Shown here in pieces: positions 11,530-24,481 of a DNA stretch of 64,000 bases (the first letter of the stretch is position 1; each line of letters opens with the position of its first letter). The position numbers and the translations under genes are program-made. The notes beneath the pieces were generated by a model. That model ran no database searches, was not told the origin of the DNA, and worked only from the letters and a program-made list of their open reading frames with translations. Origin of the DNA: Pogonophryne albipinna (taxonomy: Eukaryota > Chordata > Actinopteri > Perciformes > Artedidraconidae); the NCBI GenBank assembly GCA_028583405.1, contig CM053248.1:25904543-25968542 (forward strand). The letters are read 5' to 3'.

Positions 11530-11640
11530 TGTATAGTGTCCTTACTGTAAGGTAATTATTATATGTACAGCACTTTGGCTCGACCAAAAATCGTTTTAAA
11601 AATGTGCTATATAAATAAAACTTGATTTGATTTGATGTGA
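11530..11640 (+). mobile_element. L2/CR1-like LINE, terminal 3' piece
   Basis: The resumed tail of the LINE that breaks at 4067. It contains the fish LINE ending 'cagcactttggct' and 'gtgctatataaataaa', followed by CTTGATTTGATTTGATGTGA repeats at the extreme 3' end. Confidence 0.65.
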
Positions 11641-12228
11641 TATGCCAGAGGCAACAAATGATTGACAAGCAGCAGCCAGGCTGAGATTAACCTGAGTTTA
11701 TGGGGTCTGCAATCAAACTGTGTAAAGAAAATACACTGTACACATGCTCCTTTATTAATCAGAAGTGTAGTATTTGGCTTGCTTCTTTACATGTAAATAG
11801 TTACATATTGTTTGTAAGATGTCATTTATTTCCCATAGTGTTTTCACAAACTGTACTCAAAACAGGTAACAGTGCACAGTTAGGTCACACACGGTGATGA
11901 AAGGGGATCTGCTTGATTCAAATAAATTCCTCCCTCATAAGCTGGCCTAACACATCTTGGATGTCTGTTATGCCAGTGTATTTCTATGATATAACATCTG
12001 TCTGCAATAATAATGGAGCCAAGATGTACAACAGTAAGTAAAGATAGAGGTATTTAAAAATAAAAAAGAATGTCCATCTAAATACAAATATGAAATATAC
12101 TTAAGAAATGGCATCTTCACATTTCACATTTCAGCATAGTCGTAAGCTACATTTCTGTACACATTAAAATAAACGATTATATCACACATCATATATATTT
12201 TGAGACGCTCAACAAATAACTGTCAATG
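11641..12228. other. Spacer between the two transposon nests; nothing recognised
   Basis: AT-rich sequence with no long frame, no repeat and no domain that I can identify. Confidence 0.5.
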
Positions 12229-13866
12229 TTGTTCATGAAGCCTTATCTAAGCTAGATCCTAAGAAACCGGCTGGCCCGGACAACGTAGAACCTTTATTTT
12301 TAAAGATAGCTGCAGATTGTATTGCTCTTCCTCTTCCACTACCCTTTTTAACCTCTCCCTCAGCACAAATGCAATTCCAAAAGTATGGAAGTCAGCTTAT
12401 GTCTTGCCTTTGCTAAAAGGAGGGGAGGCAACTATTTTAAATAACTATAGGCCAATCTCTAAATTGTCAGTTCTGGCGAAGGTGCTCGAACGCCTAGTGA
12501 GTGAACAGGTAAAGGAGTTTTTATGTAAAAATGATATCCTGTCTAAACATCAGTCAGGCTTCAGAAAGCAACATAGCACCATCACTGCCACAATGAAAGT
12601 GGTGAATGACATTACGAGTATTTTAGATAATAAGCAGAGTTGTGCAGCTCTATTTATTGACCTTTCCAAAGCGATCATCGCATCTTAAAGCAGAGGCTAG
12701 CCAGTATAGGCATATCCAGCCATGCAGTGGGTTGGTTTGTGAACTACCTCTCTGAAAGGTCCCAATGTGTTCACTTTGATGGGCTCACTTCTGAGTGGTT
12801 GAACATTGCTAATGGTGTTCCTCAAGGTTCTGTTTTAGGTCCACTTTTATTCTCCATATATATCAACAGTTTAGGTGAAAATGTGAATGAAGCTACTTTA
12901 CATTTTTATGCGGACGATACCGTGATGTATTGTGCAGGTCCCTCCATTAAGGAGGCTGGTGTTAAATTACAGGCTGTTTTTAACATTATTCAGACTCAGC
13001 TTGCTGAACTTAAGTTTATTTTAAATGTTGATAAAACCAAGGTAATGCTATTTTCAAAAGCTAAAAAGACACCAGAGCATGTTTTGGATATTGTTACTAT
13101 GTAAGGACAAGTACTTGAAGTGGTTACCTGTTATAAATACCTTGGTATCTGGCTTGATGATTGTCTTACTTTTAAACTTCATGTCAATAACCTGCTTAAA
13201 AAGTTGAGGGTTAGACTAGGTTTCTTTTTCAGAAACAAGTCCTGTTTCTCCTTTGAAGCCAGGAAAAGGCTAGTCACTGTGACCTTTTTACTTGTGCTGG
13301 ACTATGGTGATTTGTTGTATATGAATGCACCTGCCTATTACCGGAACAAGTTAGATGCCGCCTATCACAGCGCACTGAGATTTGTCACAAATTGTAAAGC
13401 ACTTACTCATCATTGTACCCTGTATGCCAAGGCAGGTTTGCCATCACTTACTGTAAAGAGGCTCAGTCATTGGTACACGTTTATTTATAAAGCTTTGTTG
13501 GGTAAACTCCCGTATTATATCTGCTCTCTGATAACACAGAGAGTTGCAAGCAGCTATTGTCTGAGATCGCATGATGTAGTATTGTTAGATGTGCCAAGAG
13601 CAAGGACTGTCTTAGGTAAGACAGCTTTTATGTGCGCAGCTCCACTTGCTTGGAACGGTCTTCAGCAAGAATTGAAACTGAGCAATCTCATTCCTCTGCA
13701 TGTTTTTAAAGCTAGGCTAAATGAAATGCTCGTTGATACTATGGGCACTTGTAAATGTCTATAACTATGTAAATGTATCCTGTAAATATAATGTATAATG
13801 TCCTTTATTGTTTTATGTTTCATGTGGAACCTATATGCTGCAGGTCTCCCTTGAAAAAAAGAGATC
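12229..13866 (+). pseudogene. 5'-truncated CR1/L2-type LINE reverse transcriptase
   Basis: Reverse-transcriptase motifs run in order: K-P-A-G-P-D-N near 12270, [38 protein letters not shown], and the catalytic F-YADD (YADD at 12907-12918). The thumb and C-terminal region ends at a stop codon near 13764. The frame is broken at 12688, where the usual F-D-T-V motif after the catalytic Asp is lost, and again by an in-frame TAA at 13102-13104. The 5' end (endonuclease) is missing. The 3' UTR contains GGTCTCCCTTGAAAAAAAGA and is cut at about 13866 by a 6.9 kb insertion; the last bases resume at 20781. The CR1/L2/Rex1 grouping is inferred from motifs and the tail. Confidence 0.8.
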
Positions 13867-14013
13867 TATAGCCGCTTTCACACCGCAGGACTTGCCGTAC
13901 TTTAGTGCCGGTGTTGCAGTATAACTTGAGTCATGACAACTGGCGACATTCTATTATTTTCGTCATAGGAATCCGGGGCGTGTACATTGAGGACCCATTG
14001 TTGACTTACCATG

Positions 14014-14787
14014 GCCCTTTCTCATTTCATCAAATCCCCCTCCTCGACTCCTCGGTCCTCCGGTAGTGACCCGGAAATGAATTTCAGCGCGCCATGTTGA
14101 AGGACATCTCATTTCTCTAAATGCACTTCGAGGACCGAGCATCGAGCATCGAGGAGGCTCTCTGGAGGAGCTATAACCGAGGATACACTGATGGGTCCTC
14201 CACGGTCCTCCACGGCTCCTTCGTGGATGCATTTCCGACAACAGAGATGTTTCAAAGAGTCGTGACGCACGGCCGGACTTATCTCAGCCAATGACAGCTC
14301 TGCATGCATCCCCTGGATATTATTTTATTAACTGCTTTCATCGCGACGCGATGTTTCCAGAGAGAACAGCTGTGAGGTCCGTGCTGAAAGCAGAGCAGTG
14401 TGTAAAATATATATCACTCAGTATAACAGGCCTACTCTCTTCATTTGCTGTAGTTTAGTAGATATCTACAAACAAAGAGTCCATATTTTTCTAAAACCAT
14501 TTATTGCTTCACATAATAAAATACACAACGGCTGTTAGCTGTAGGTGCGTGTGTGTGGTACAGTGTGTGCGTAGATGCAGCGGACAGACAGGTCTCAGTT
14601 GGTTTGGTGTCCTCTGCTTACTTTTAATACTTATAAATTAAAACTTTTGGCCAGTAATTTATTTTTCTCATTGTAGCGACCAGAGAGGGGGGGGGGGGGG
14701 ATATATCCAGTCTCTGATAGTGTTACGTTATTATGAGAGTGCTCTGTTTGATTCTGAAATTGTATATATATGTATATAAATAAATAC

Positions 14788-14838
<51 letters not shown>

Positions 14839-15155
14839 CGCATCTGTAGCCTGTTATTGTCTCATCATACCGCACTGTGAATGAATCAAAGTAAATATAT
14901 AAGTGGTCATGAACACATCTGTCCATCAGACAGAGGGCTGCTGTGCCTCCTGTCATCATTAATGGACGTCTCTTTAAAATGACCGCTCAGAGGAGAGGAG
15001 TTCTCATTTCTCTAACCGCCTGCTGCTTCCCCTCCTCTCTCCTCGGTTCCCCTCCTCGGCTCCTCGGCTCGCATCTCCTGTGGGCGGGACTAAGTCTCGA
15101 GGATAGGAGTCGAGGAGGGGAGTCGAGGAGGGGAGTTAGAGAAATGAGAAAGGGC
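14014..15155. mobile_element. Unclassified TIR element, copy A
   Basis: The ends are GCCCTTTCTCATTTC and its inverse, flanked by CCATG at 14009-14013 and 15156-15160 (a 4- or 5-bp duplication). The right arm of the long inverted repeat keeps the empty site (CGACATGGTAAGTC near 16827-16840), confirming the boundaries. The subterminal regions are rich in TCCTCGG/CCGAGGA repeats in both orientations. The interior holds a poly-G run near 14689 and a (TA)n/(TG)n microsatellite at 14763-14835, and no transposase. The superfamily is not assigned. Confidence 0.85.
14763..14835. repeat. (TA)n then (TG)n microsatellite
   Basis: ATATA-rich stretch followed by a pure TG run (14801-14835), inside TIR element copy A. 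Copy B has a shorter version near 17710-17759. Confidence 0.85.
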
Positions 15156-15512
15156 CCATGTCGATCGCCTCGTTTGTCGTTTACGTTCATCTTTTGCTAT
15201 ATCTGCCTTCCTAAGATCACTTTGATGCACATTCAGTACTCGTATGTGAGGTTGTGGGTGAGAGGTGGATATCGGACGCTTACAGGGAGGTATCGAACAT
15301 TACAAAGTAGGTGACTGTGTGGATGCCTGTTCAAAATATTGCAAACTTGAATAAATCATTTAAATTATATATTTGTGTCCGACTTTCATTTGTACATCGT
15401 TCTTAATGTGATGTATAGTAGCTTTGATAGCTATCCATACCTTCAGACAGCCTAAAAGTAAAACACAAGTCGTTTATTCACAGCCCGAACGCTCATCGAG
15501 ATGACTGGATCA

Positions 15513-16475
15513 CTCATGACAGGTTGTGATCAGCTCCGATTAAATTGTGATATCAATTCTGTACCTATTCTCCAGGGAGCACGTTTTTTTTATGAAATAC
15601 CTGTATCCCTCTAATCACAACAAGACTCTACACTGTGCAGGAAAAACAATTACATACATGAAAATAACCTTGATGCATGGGAATGAAACACACAAACTAT
15701 CTTCCGTGGCTATACTGATACGTCACAGTAACGGTAAACTTTGAACCCGAAATTAAATGGTGTTTTGTTTTTGAACCATTTACCAACATCGCAAGACATT
15801 CTGACACCAGAGAAAAATTGTGCGGGTACTAGATTAGTAAACCTGGTGTTTACCCTTCAGGCTCATCCAGATCCAGGCTGTCGGATGTTCTTTTCCCCAT
15901 GACCGCCTCGCTGCACAAATATCCCGCTTATTACACGGCCATACTAAACAAAACAGAGCCCATTCCGTGTTCCTGTTATTGTTTACTTCCTCTCTGCCTT
16001 CTTCTGGTGATTTATCTGACGCTCAGCGCTCCGTCTTTTAACCTCTTTTGCTTTCTCTTTCTTGATCCTCCTTAGCCATCTTCATTATAGTCCTTGACAG
16101 TGGTCTGTACTGCTGTATTAACAACGTCTCACATGTTCAATGAATCAGAATCGAGTATTCAACTAAGCCGTGTAATAAAAGTTGTGAGTAGCCTTAATGG
16201 CCTACACAGTTGTTATGCTATACCACATTGTCCTTCACTGGATGTATAATGAGCTGCACTAAACTACATTTCAGCATTTAAAATACCTAGCCATTCTTTT
16301 AAGGTTATTTTGGTAAAGTAACTCAAAAGTAGGCTAATATAAAAGTAGTGTAAGTCATTACATTTCAGAGACAGTAATATTGTAATGTAAGTTAACGTAG
16401 CATATTACTTAAAAAAGACAGTAATAAGTAATGTACTGTATTACATTTTGGAAGTAACTTGCCCAACACTGCAGA
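15513..16475. other. Non-palindromic centre of the long inverted repeat
   Basis: 963 bp of mostly AT-rich sequence with no long frame. The right third (about 16310-16472) resembles a common fish hAT terminal region with repeated 'agtaatattgtaatgtaa'-like motifs. Nothing coding is visible. Confidence 0.5.
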
Positions 16476-16935
16476 TGATCCAGTCTTCTCGATGAGCGTT
16501 CGGGCTGTGAATAAACGACTTGTGTTTTACTTTTAGGCTGTCTGAAGGTATGGACGGCTATCAAAGCTACTATACATCACATTAAGAACGATGTACAAAT
16601 GAAAGTCGGACACAAATATATAATTTAAATGATTTATTCAAGTTTGCAATATTTTGAACAGGCATCCACACAGTCACCTACTTTGTAATGTTCGATACCT
16701 CCCTGTAAGCGTCACGATATCCACCTCTCACCCACAACCTCACATACGAGTACTGAATGTGCATCAAAGTGATCTTAGGAAGGCAGATATAGCAAAAGAT
16801 GAACGTAAACGACAAACGAGGCGATCGACATGGTAAGTCAACAATGGGTCCTCAATGTACACGCCCCGGATTCCTATGACGAAAATAATAGAATGTCGCC
16901 AGTTGTCATGACTCAAGTTATACTGCAACACCGGG

Positions 16936-17725
16936 GCCCTTTCTCATTTCATCAAATCCCCCTCCTCGACTCCTCGACTCCTCGGTCCTCCGGTAGTGAC
17001 CCGGAAATGAATTTCAGCGCGCCATGTTGAAGGACATCTCATTTCTCTAAATGCACTTCGAGGACCGAGGATCGAGCGTCGAGGAGGCTCTCTGGAGGAG
17101 CTATAACCGAGGATACACTGATGGGTCCTCCACGTTCCTCCACGGCTCCTTCGTGGATGCATTTCCGGCAACAGAGATGTTTCAAAGAGTCGTGACGCAC
17201 GGCCGGACTTATCTCAGCCAATGACAGCTCTGCATGCATCCCCTGGATATTATTTTATTAACTGCTTTCATCGCGACGCGATGTTTACAGTGAGAACAGC
17301 TGTGAGGTCCGCAGAAAGCAGAGCAGTGTGTATAATATATATCACTCGTATAACAGGCCTACATTACTCTCTTTATTTGCTTTAGTTTAGTAGATATCTA
17401 CAAACAAAGAGTCGATATTTTTCTAAAACCATTTAGTGCTTCACAATAAAATACACAACGGCTGTAGCCTGTTTTAGGAGCTGTATGTGCGTGTGTGTGG
17501 TGTAGGTGTGTGTGGTACAGTGTGTGCGTAGATGCAGCGGACAGACAGGTCCCAGTTGGTTTGGTGTCCTCTGCTTACTTTTAATACTTGTAAATAAAAC
17601 TTTTGGCCCGTAATTTATTTTCCTCATTGTAGCGACAGAGGGGAGAGGGGGGGGGATCCAGTCTCTGATAGTGTTACGTTCTATGAAGGTGCTCTGTTTG
17701 ATTCTGAAATTGTATATTTATATAA

Positions 17726-17759
<34 letters not shown>

Positions 17760-18075
17760 CCGCATCTGTAGCCTGTTATTGTCTCATTATACCGCACTGT
17801 GAATGAATCAAAGTAAATATAAGTCATCATGAACACATCTGTCCATCAGACAGAGGGCTGCTGTGCCTCCTGTCATCATTAATGGACGTCTCTTTAAAAT
17901 GACCGCTCAGAGGAGAGGAGTTCTCATTTCTCTAACCGCCTGCTGCTTCCCCTCCTCTCTCCTCGGTTCCCCTCCTCGGCTCCTCCGCTCGCATCTCCTG
18001 TGGGCGGGACTAAGTATCGAGGATAGGAGTCGAGGAGGGGAGTCGAGGAGGGGATTTAGAGAAATGAGAAAGGAC
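16936..18075. mobile_element. Unclassified TIR element, copy B
   Basis: A second copy in the same orientation as copy A and collinear with it over its whole length, with small indels. It is flanked by CCGG (16931-16934 and 18076-18079; possibly 5 bp with one change). The left arm keeps the matching empty site (GTGCCGGTGTTG near 13902-13913). The last TIR base pairs read AAAGGAC instead of AAAGGGC. No coding capacity. Confidence 0.85.
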
Positions 18076-18090
18076 CCGGCACTAAAGTAC

Positions 18091-18884
18091 CACGGCACTG
18101 AATCCGCCAGGGGAATGGTGCCAATCGCATTCACACCGACCGCAGTACTTTCCCTGAGGCAAGATTACGCAGACGTCACTTCGTCTTCTTCTTCTCTGGG
18201 TTTACTGGCAGGCCGCAAAACCACTTCACGGCGAGTACAAAAAAAAACGAGAGAAGAAGAACTACACGGGGGAGGGGGTATAAAGCCCACCCGCTGTATG
18301 AGGCGTTTGTTTACTTTCCGACCTCAGACATGATGGAGTTCATAAGGGTAATTTACAAATAAAATACCCCATTATAACAATGGACTTTATCTTATGTATT
18401 TATTATATATTACCCCCTCAGGCTGATTTTGGAAAAGGACATTAACCCTTGTTTGGTGTTTTTCCCTTATTTATCTAAAACAAATGACATGATAAATTAC
18501 TTGTGTTTATGTGTGTACGACTTGTGTTTCTGCCCCTGCCATTGCTGCACAAGGTTGCAACATTGTAGATAAATTCAACCACCGACACCTGTCTGCTCTC
18601 ACATTCTTCTATTCTGCAAATTTGGGTGGGGGACACAATAAATAAGCTTCGCCAGTTTGTTTGTTTTATTGCACAGTCAAGACATAACAATAACGGCATC
18701 ACGCTGTTCCAGGTGTGTCGTATGCATGTAAATTGAAGTTAAATAAAAGTGTGAAATGTAAAATAAAGTGTAAGTAGTTTCAAAACAATGTAACAGTGGC
18801 AATATATATAGCAGCAGACACACCTTAGTGCAAGTTAGGTGTCAGTATTAAAAAAACAGTTGCCATATATATATATATATATAT
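18091..18884. other. Harbinger-like body; possible promoter, no transposase
   Basis: This contains another TTCACACCG motif near 18142, a TATAAAG at 18279-18285, and a possible short first exon (ATG at 18331, M-M-E-F-I-R, then a GT donor at 18349). The rest is AT-rich and non-coding. The exon call is weak because no downstream exon is visible. Confidence 0.35.
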
Positions 18885-19439
18885 CAGCGACGTGCGGTCA
18901 GGGGAGGCAGAGCCTCACTTGTCATTCTCCAATGTAACGGAAAAAAAGAATAATAATACAAATAATAATAATAATAAAATGTGTCCACTGATCTGTGTTG
19001 TAAATGTGATTTCTGTTTGATTCCAATCGCTTTTTATAGTAAAAATCGGCTAATTTGCAGAGCTCCGCTGCAACTACGTGGAGCGATGAGATTGAGAAGT
19101 GAGGCAGGGACGAGCTCTGCCTCACAGAAGCCCACAGTAACTTGCTGGAGCACGGGCACTAATTTAGCGCGGGCACTTATTTTGTGAGCGCGCTCAAGCC
19201 AGTTACTGTGGGGTGAGGTGAGGCACAGATGAGCTCTGCCTCACCTCAGAATGCGTCACCCTACAGAAACTGGCTGGAAAGCGGGCCCTAAGCGCATGCC
19301 TGCACCATCTCACTGTATGTCACCAATGTAATGTTTGTAGATCCCTTTATTACATTTATCCTCGCCATCCATAGTCTCTAAATAACTTATTTCACGTATA
19401 TATGATATTTAAGCTCGCTGGTCTCATCATACAACGGCA

Positions 19440-19657
19440 ATGAAAAAAGCACCAGGGGAGGCAGCCACAACCTCTGACGCACTGAAGGGGGCGCAAGTGA
19501 GCCCACGGGTTCTTGTTGCTACTGTTATTCTACGCAGAGACGGTAGACGAAAACAACAAGCTAGGCTTTTGAAACAGGAAAATAAGGAGGACTTTTACAA
19601 AAAAGTAATAAAGATTGTTGTCCAGAAGGATAGCATGGACTTCATCTTCAAGTCAAG
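19440..19657 (+). pseudogene. Possible first exon of a hAT-encoded protein
   Basis: An open stretch of 73 codons from the ATG at 19440, rich in Lys, Arg and Gln, ends at a plausible donor (TCAAG|GTAAGA, junction at 19657/19658). It sits inside the hAT element, so it may be the N-terminal exon of a transposon protein. I recognise no domain, and the rest of the gene is absent. Confidence 0.35.
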
Positions 19658-19815
19658 GTAAGACCACATTTGTAATGAAAATTGGATCTTACTAAGAGAG
19701 AACAATCCAATATTTATATTTTGGGTAGGCTATCCTTTTGTTGAACGGTCTGTTTAAAATGAATCGAAGCATCAGACTAAAAAAGCTTTTGAAAATAACA
19801 GAATATTTCGATTAA

Positions 19816-20158
19816 AGGTGGGGTAGGTAAGTTTGAGAAACCGGCACGATATACACTTTTTGTTATATTCCATGGAATGCTCTTAACATCCCGATAGCAA
19901 TGAATATCTTAAGTGCTTTGACAAAAAATACATAAAAACATTTCATCTGTGGAAGCCGTAGTACTGTAAAAAGCACGACCACTCATTTTAGCCGGCCCGG
20001 CTAAAATAACCTGCCTGTCAGCCTTCCATCTGTGCACAAACTTATATCGTGCCCTCATTGGTCATGTGCGCGTTCGTGTGTGTTGCAGGAGGGGCTGTGT
20101 ATTTTCAAATTCTAGCGCACTCGAGCTGGTTTCTCCAAAATTACCTACCCCGCCACCT
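19816..20158. mobile_element. TTAA-flanked MITE
   Basis: 343 bp with inverted ends (AGGTGGGGTAGGTAAGTTTG on the left, AGGTGGCGGGGTAGGTAATT inverted on the right), bounded by TTAA at 19812-19815 and 20159-20162. TTAA duplications are typical of piggyBac and Kolobok. It is nested inside the hAT element at 18885-20243. No coding content. Confidence 0.8.
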
Positions 20159-20281
20159 TTAAGGTCAAAATATATAATACTTGTAAATCTAACTCTGAAA
20201 GAGTCAGTGCCTCACCAGCCATGAACCTCACCGCACCTCACTGATATATATATATATATAATAACAATAGAAAATCGTTAC

Positions 20282-20528
20282 CACTCTTATTATTGTGGTC
20301 TTTAATTTTGTTATAGTCCTGCCTGAGTTTCTTTATTTTTACCCGGCATCCGTGTGCACTGTGCACGATTCCCAGCTCAAGTAGCTTTTGCGAAAATCGC
20401 TCAAAACATTTGGAGTTGGGAACTGCTTTCTGTAGAAGCTGCTGCATCCCGTCCTCAGAGTAAATTGCCAGAAGCACCGACACTTCCTCATCATTCCACC
20501 GCTCCGGTGTTGTAGTACGTGTGGTCAT
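20282..20528 (-). pseudogene. Myb/SANT-like DNA-binding exon of a Harbinger-type element
   Basis: Reading from the ATG at 20528, the frame has the W-N-D-E-E-V start of a trihelix Myb/SANT domain, with F-E-R-F-S-Q-K-L and C-R-x-K-I-K-K-L-R-Q-D-Y-N-K-I-K-D later. This pattern is common in the Myb-like partner protein of PIF/Harbinger transposons. The conserved stretch ends at a plausible donor (AAGAGTG|GTAACG, intron starting at 20281). The hAT element lies in what would be the intron. No second exon is found. Role in a live element: DNA binding and nuclear import of the transposase, from family knowledge. Confidence 0.65.
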
Positions 20529-20780
20529 AACTGCTTTAAGTAAAAAAAAACTACTCGCTCAGGTGTGGATGTGGTTTTGTAGCGAGGAAAAAAATGGCTG
20601 CCTAACAAAAAAAAATCAGAGTCTAACGGGGCGTGGTTTGCAATTCGCCCAGCCAATAGAAATAGAATAGAAATTGGCACTCTTTTATCACCAGGTTCGT
20701 ACCACCTCTCTAGCAGGGACTGAAAATGGCCAAAAGAGTTCCCGGCACTGAGTAGTCCCGGCGGTGTGAACGCGACATAT

Positions 20781-20835
20781 GATCTCAATGGGACCAATCT
20801 GGTTAAATAAAGGTTTGAAATGAAATGAAATGAAA
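20781..20835 (+). mobile_element. CR1/L2-type LINE, last bases of the 3' tail
   Basis: GATCTCAATGGGACC followed by CTGGTTAAATAAAGG and GAAATG repeats completes the LINE tail interrupted at 13866. The common fish form of this tail is contiguous, which supports the insertion of the 6.9 kb composite. Confidence 0.75.
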
Positions 20836-21134
20836 ATACTGTTGATAGATGTATCATAAATTATACAAATTAAAAATGTTCCGTCTCAGTCAAATCACCA
20901 AAAAGTATGACATCTTTTGTATATGAGCTTGTGTGAATCATTAGATAATAGATAACAAAAATATTTAAATACTATTCAAACCAAGTTTGTTACGGTTTCT
21001 GTGTTTTCTACTTACGTACATGAATGTAGTATTATCAAATTATTATGATGATATTGATCTTTTTGAGTTATATAATTTTGTAAACGACAACGGGTATTTC
21101 TTACCACTGGCCCTCTTTGCTTGCCGTAGTAGCG

Positions 21135-21193
21135 TATAAAAGCTTTCCTAACAGGAAGTTCCGTCCCTCTTCATCCCCTCGCTGAACGACTGA
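21135..21193 (+). promoter_or_regulatory. RPL38: RPL38 core promoter and non-coding exon 1
   Basis: TATAAAA at 21135-21141 lies 30 bp upstream of a pyrimidine-rich start (CCCTCTTC from 21165), the layout expected for a 5'TOP ribosomal-protein mRNA. A donor follows (GACTGA|GTGAGT, exon end 21193). The next exon begins after CTTTCCAG at 21396. Transcription from 21165 is inferred; 5'TOP mRNAs are known to be controlled by the mTOR-LARP1 pathway. Confidence 0.65.
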
Positions 21194-21422
21194 GTGAGTT
21201 CCACATTGACACATACAAAAATTACAAATACTATCATCATCCATCCTCATCTCCAACAATAGTTATATCCCCGCTACTGCTAAAATACAATTTATCAATT
21301 CAGCTGGCCCATGACAATATAATCATTTTTTTTCCGAGACGTCTATTTCCGTTGTTATAACCGATAAACTGACTCCATCTTTTTCTGCTTTCCAGCAGCG
21401 TTCAGTCCTCTGACACGGCAGC

Positions 21423-24455
<3,033 letters not shown>

Positions 24456-24475
24456 ATCCGTGATCAGATAATTGT

Positions 24476-24481
24476 AATAAA
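24476..24481 (+). terminator. RPL38: RPL38 polyadenylation signal AATAAA
   Basis: A canonical AATAAA lies 21 bp after the stop codon, within the very short 3' UTR typical of ribosomal protein genes. A GT/T-rich stretch follows at about 24500-24517. Confidence 0.8.

Larger units (their letters stand above)
13896..18090. repeat. Long inverted repeat, arms about 460-480 bp
   Basis: The left arm is 13896-14013 plus 15161-15512. The right arm is 16476-16934 plus a short outer piece at 18076-18090. The arms are near-perfect reverse complements over hundreds of bases (for example the 'cagcccgaacgctcatcgag' region at 15481-15500 against 16491-16510). Each arm is interrupted by one copy of the same 1.14 kb element at a different position. 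The 963-bp centre (15513-16475) is not palindromic. Its last part (about 16310-16472) resembles a common fish hAT end that reads inverted as CAGTGTTGGGCAAGTTACTT. Confidence 0.85.
18885..20243. mobile_element. hAT element inserted in an AT repeat
   Basis: The ends CAGCGACGTGCGGT and, inverted, CAGTGAGGTGCGGT match at 12 of 14 bases. They are flanked by ATATATAT on both sides, an 8-bp duplication within (or created from) a TA microsatellite. The first 400 bp carry GAGGCAGAGCCTCAC-type motifs in both orientations. It contains a possible coding exon (19440-19657) and a nested MITE (19816-20158). It lies in the apparent intron of the Myb-like gene at 20282-20528. Confidence 0.8.
13870..20777. mobile_element. 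PIF/Harbinger-like composite element, 6.9 kb
   Basis: The ends carry inverted CGC-x-TTCACACCGC motifs: AGCCGCTTTCACACCGC on the left and TGTCGCGTTCACACCGC inverted on the right. The flanks show a 3-bp repeat (TAT or ATA; 13867-13869 and 20778-20780), and the empty site reads GAGATCTATGATCTC within the LINE tail. A Myb/SANT-like exon on the minus strand near the right end fits PIF/Harbinger, which encode a Myb-like protein beside the transposase. No transposase frame survives. A tiny ATG exon with donor (18331-18348) behind a TATA motif (18279) may be a remnant. The body is filled by the nested elements listed separately. The superfamily is inferred. Confidence 0.65.

Noticed and set aside
14109..17239. 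Matching minus-strand frames in the two copies of the 1.14 kb TIR element
   Set aside because: They recur because the DNA is repeated. They lack a transposase motif and are shorter than 100 codons.
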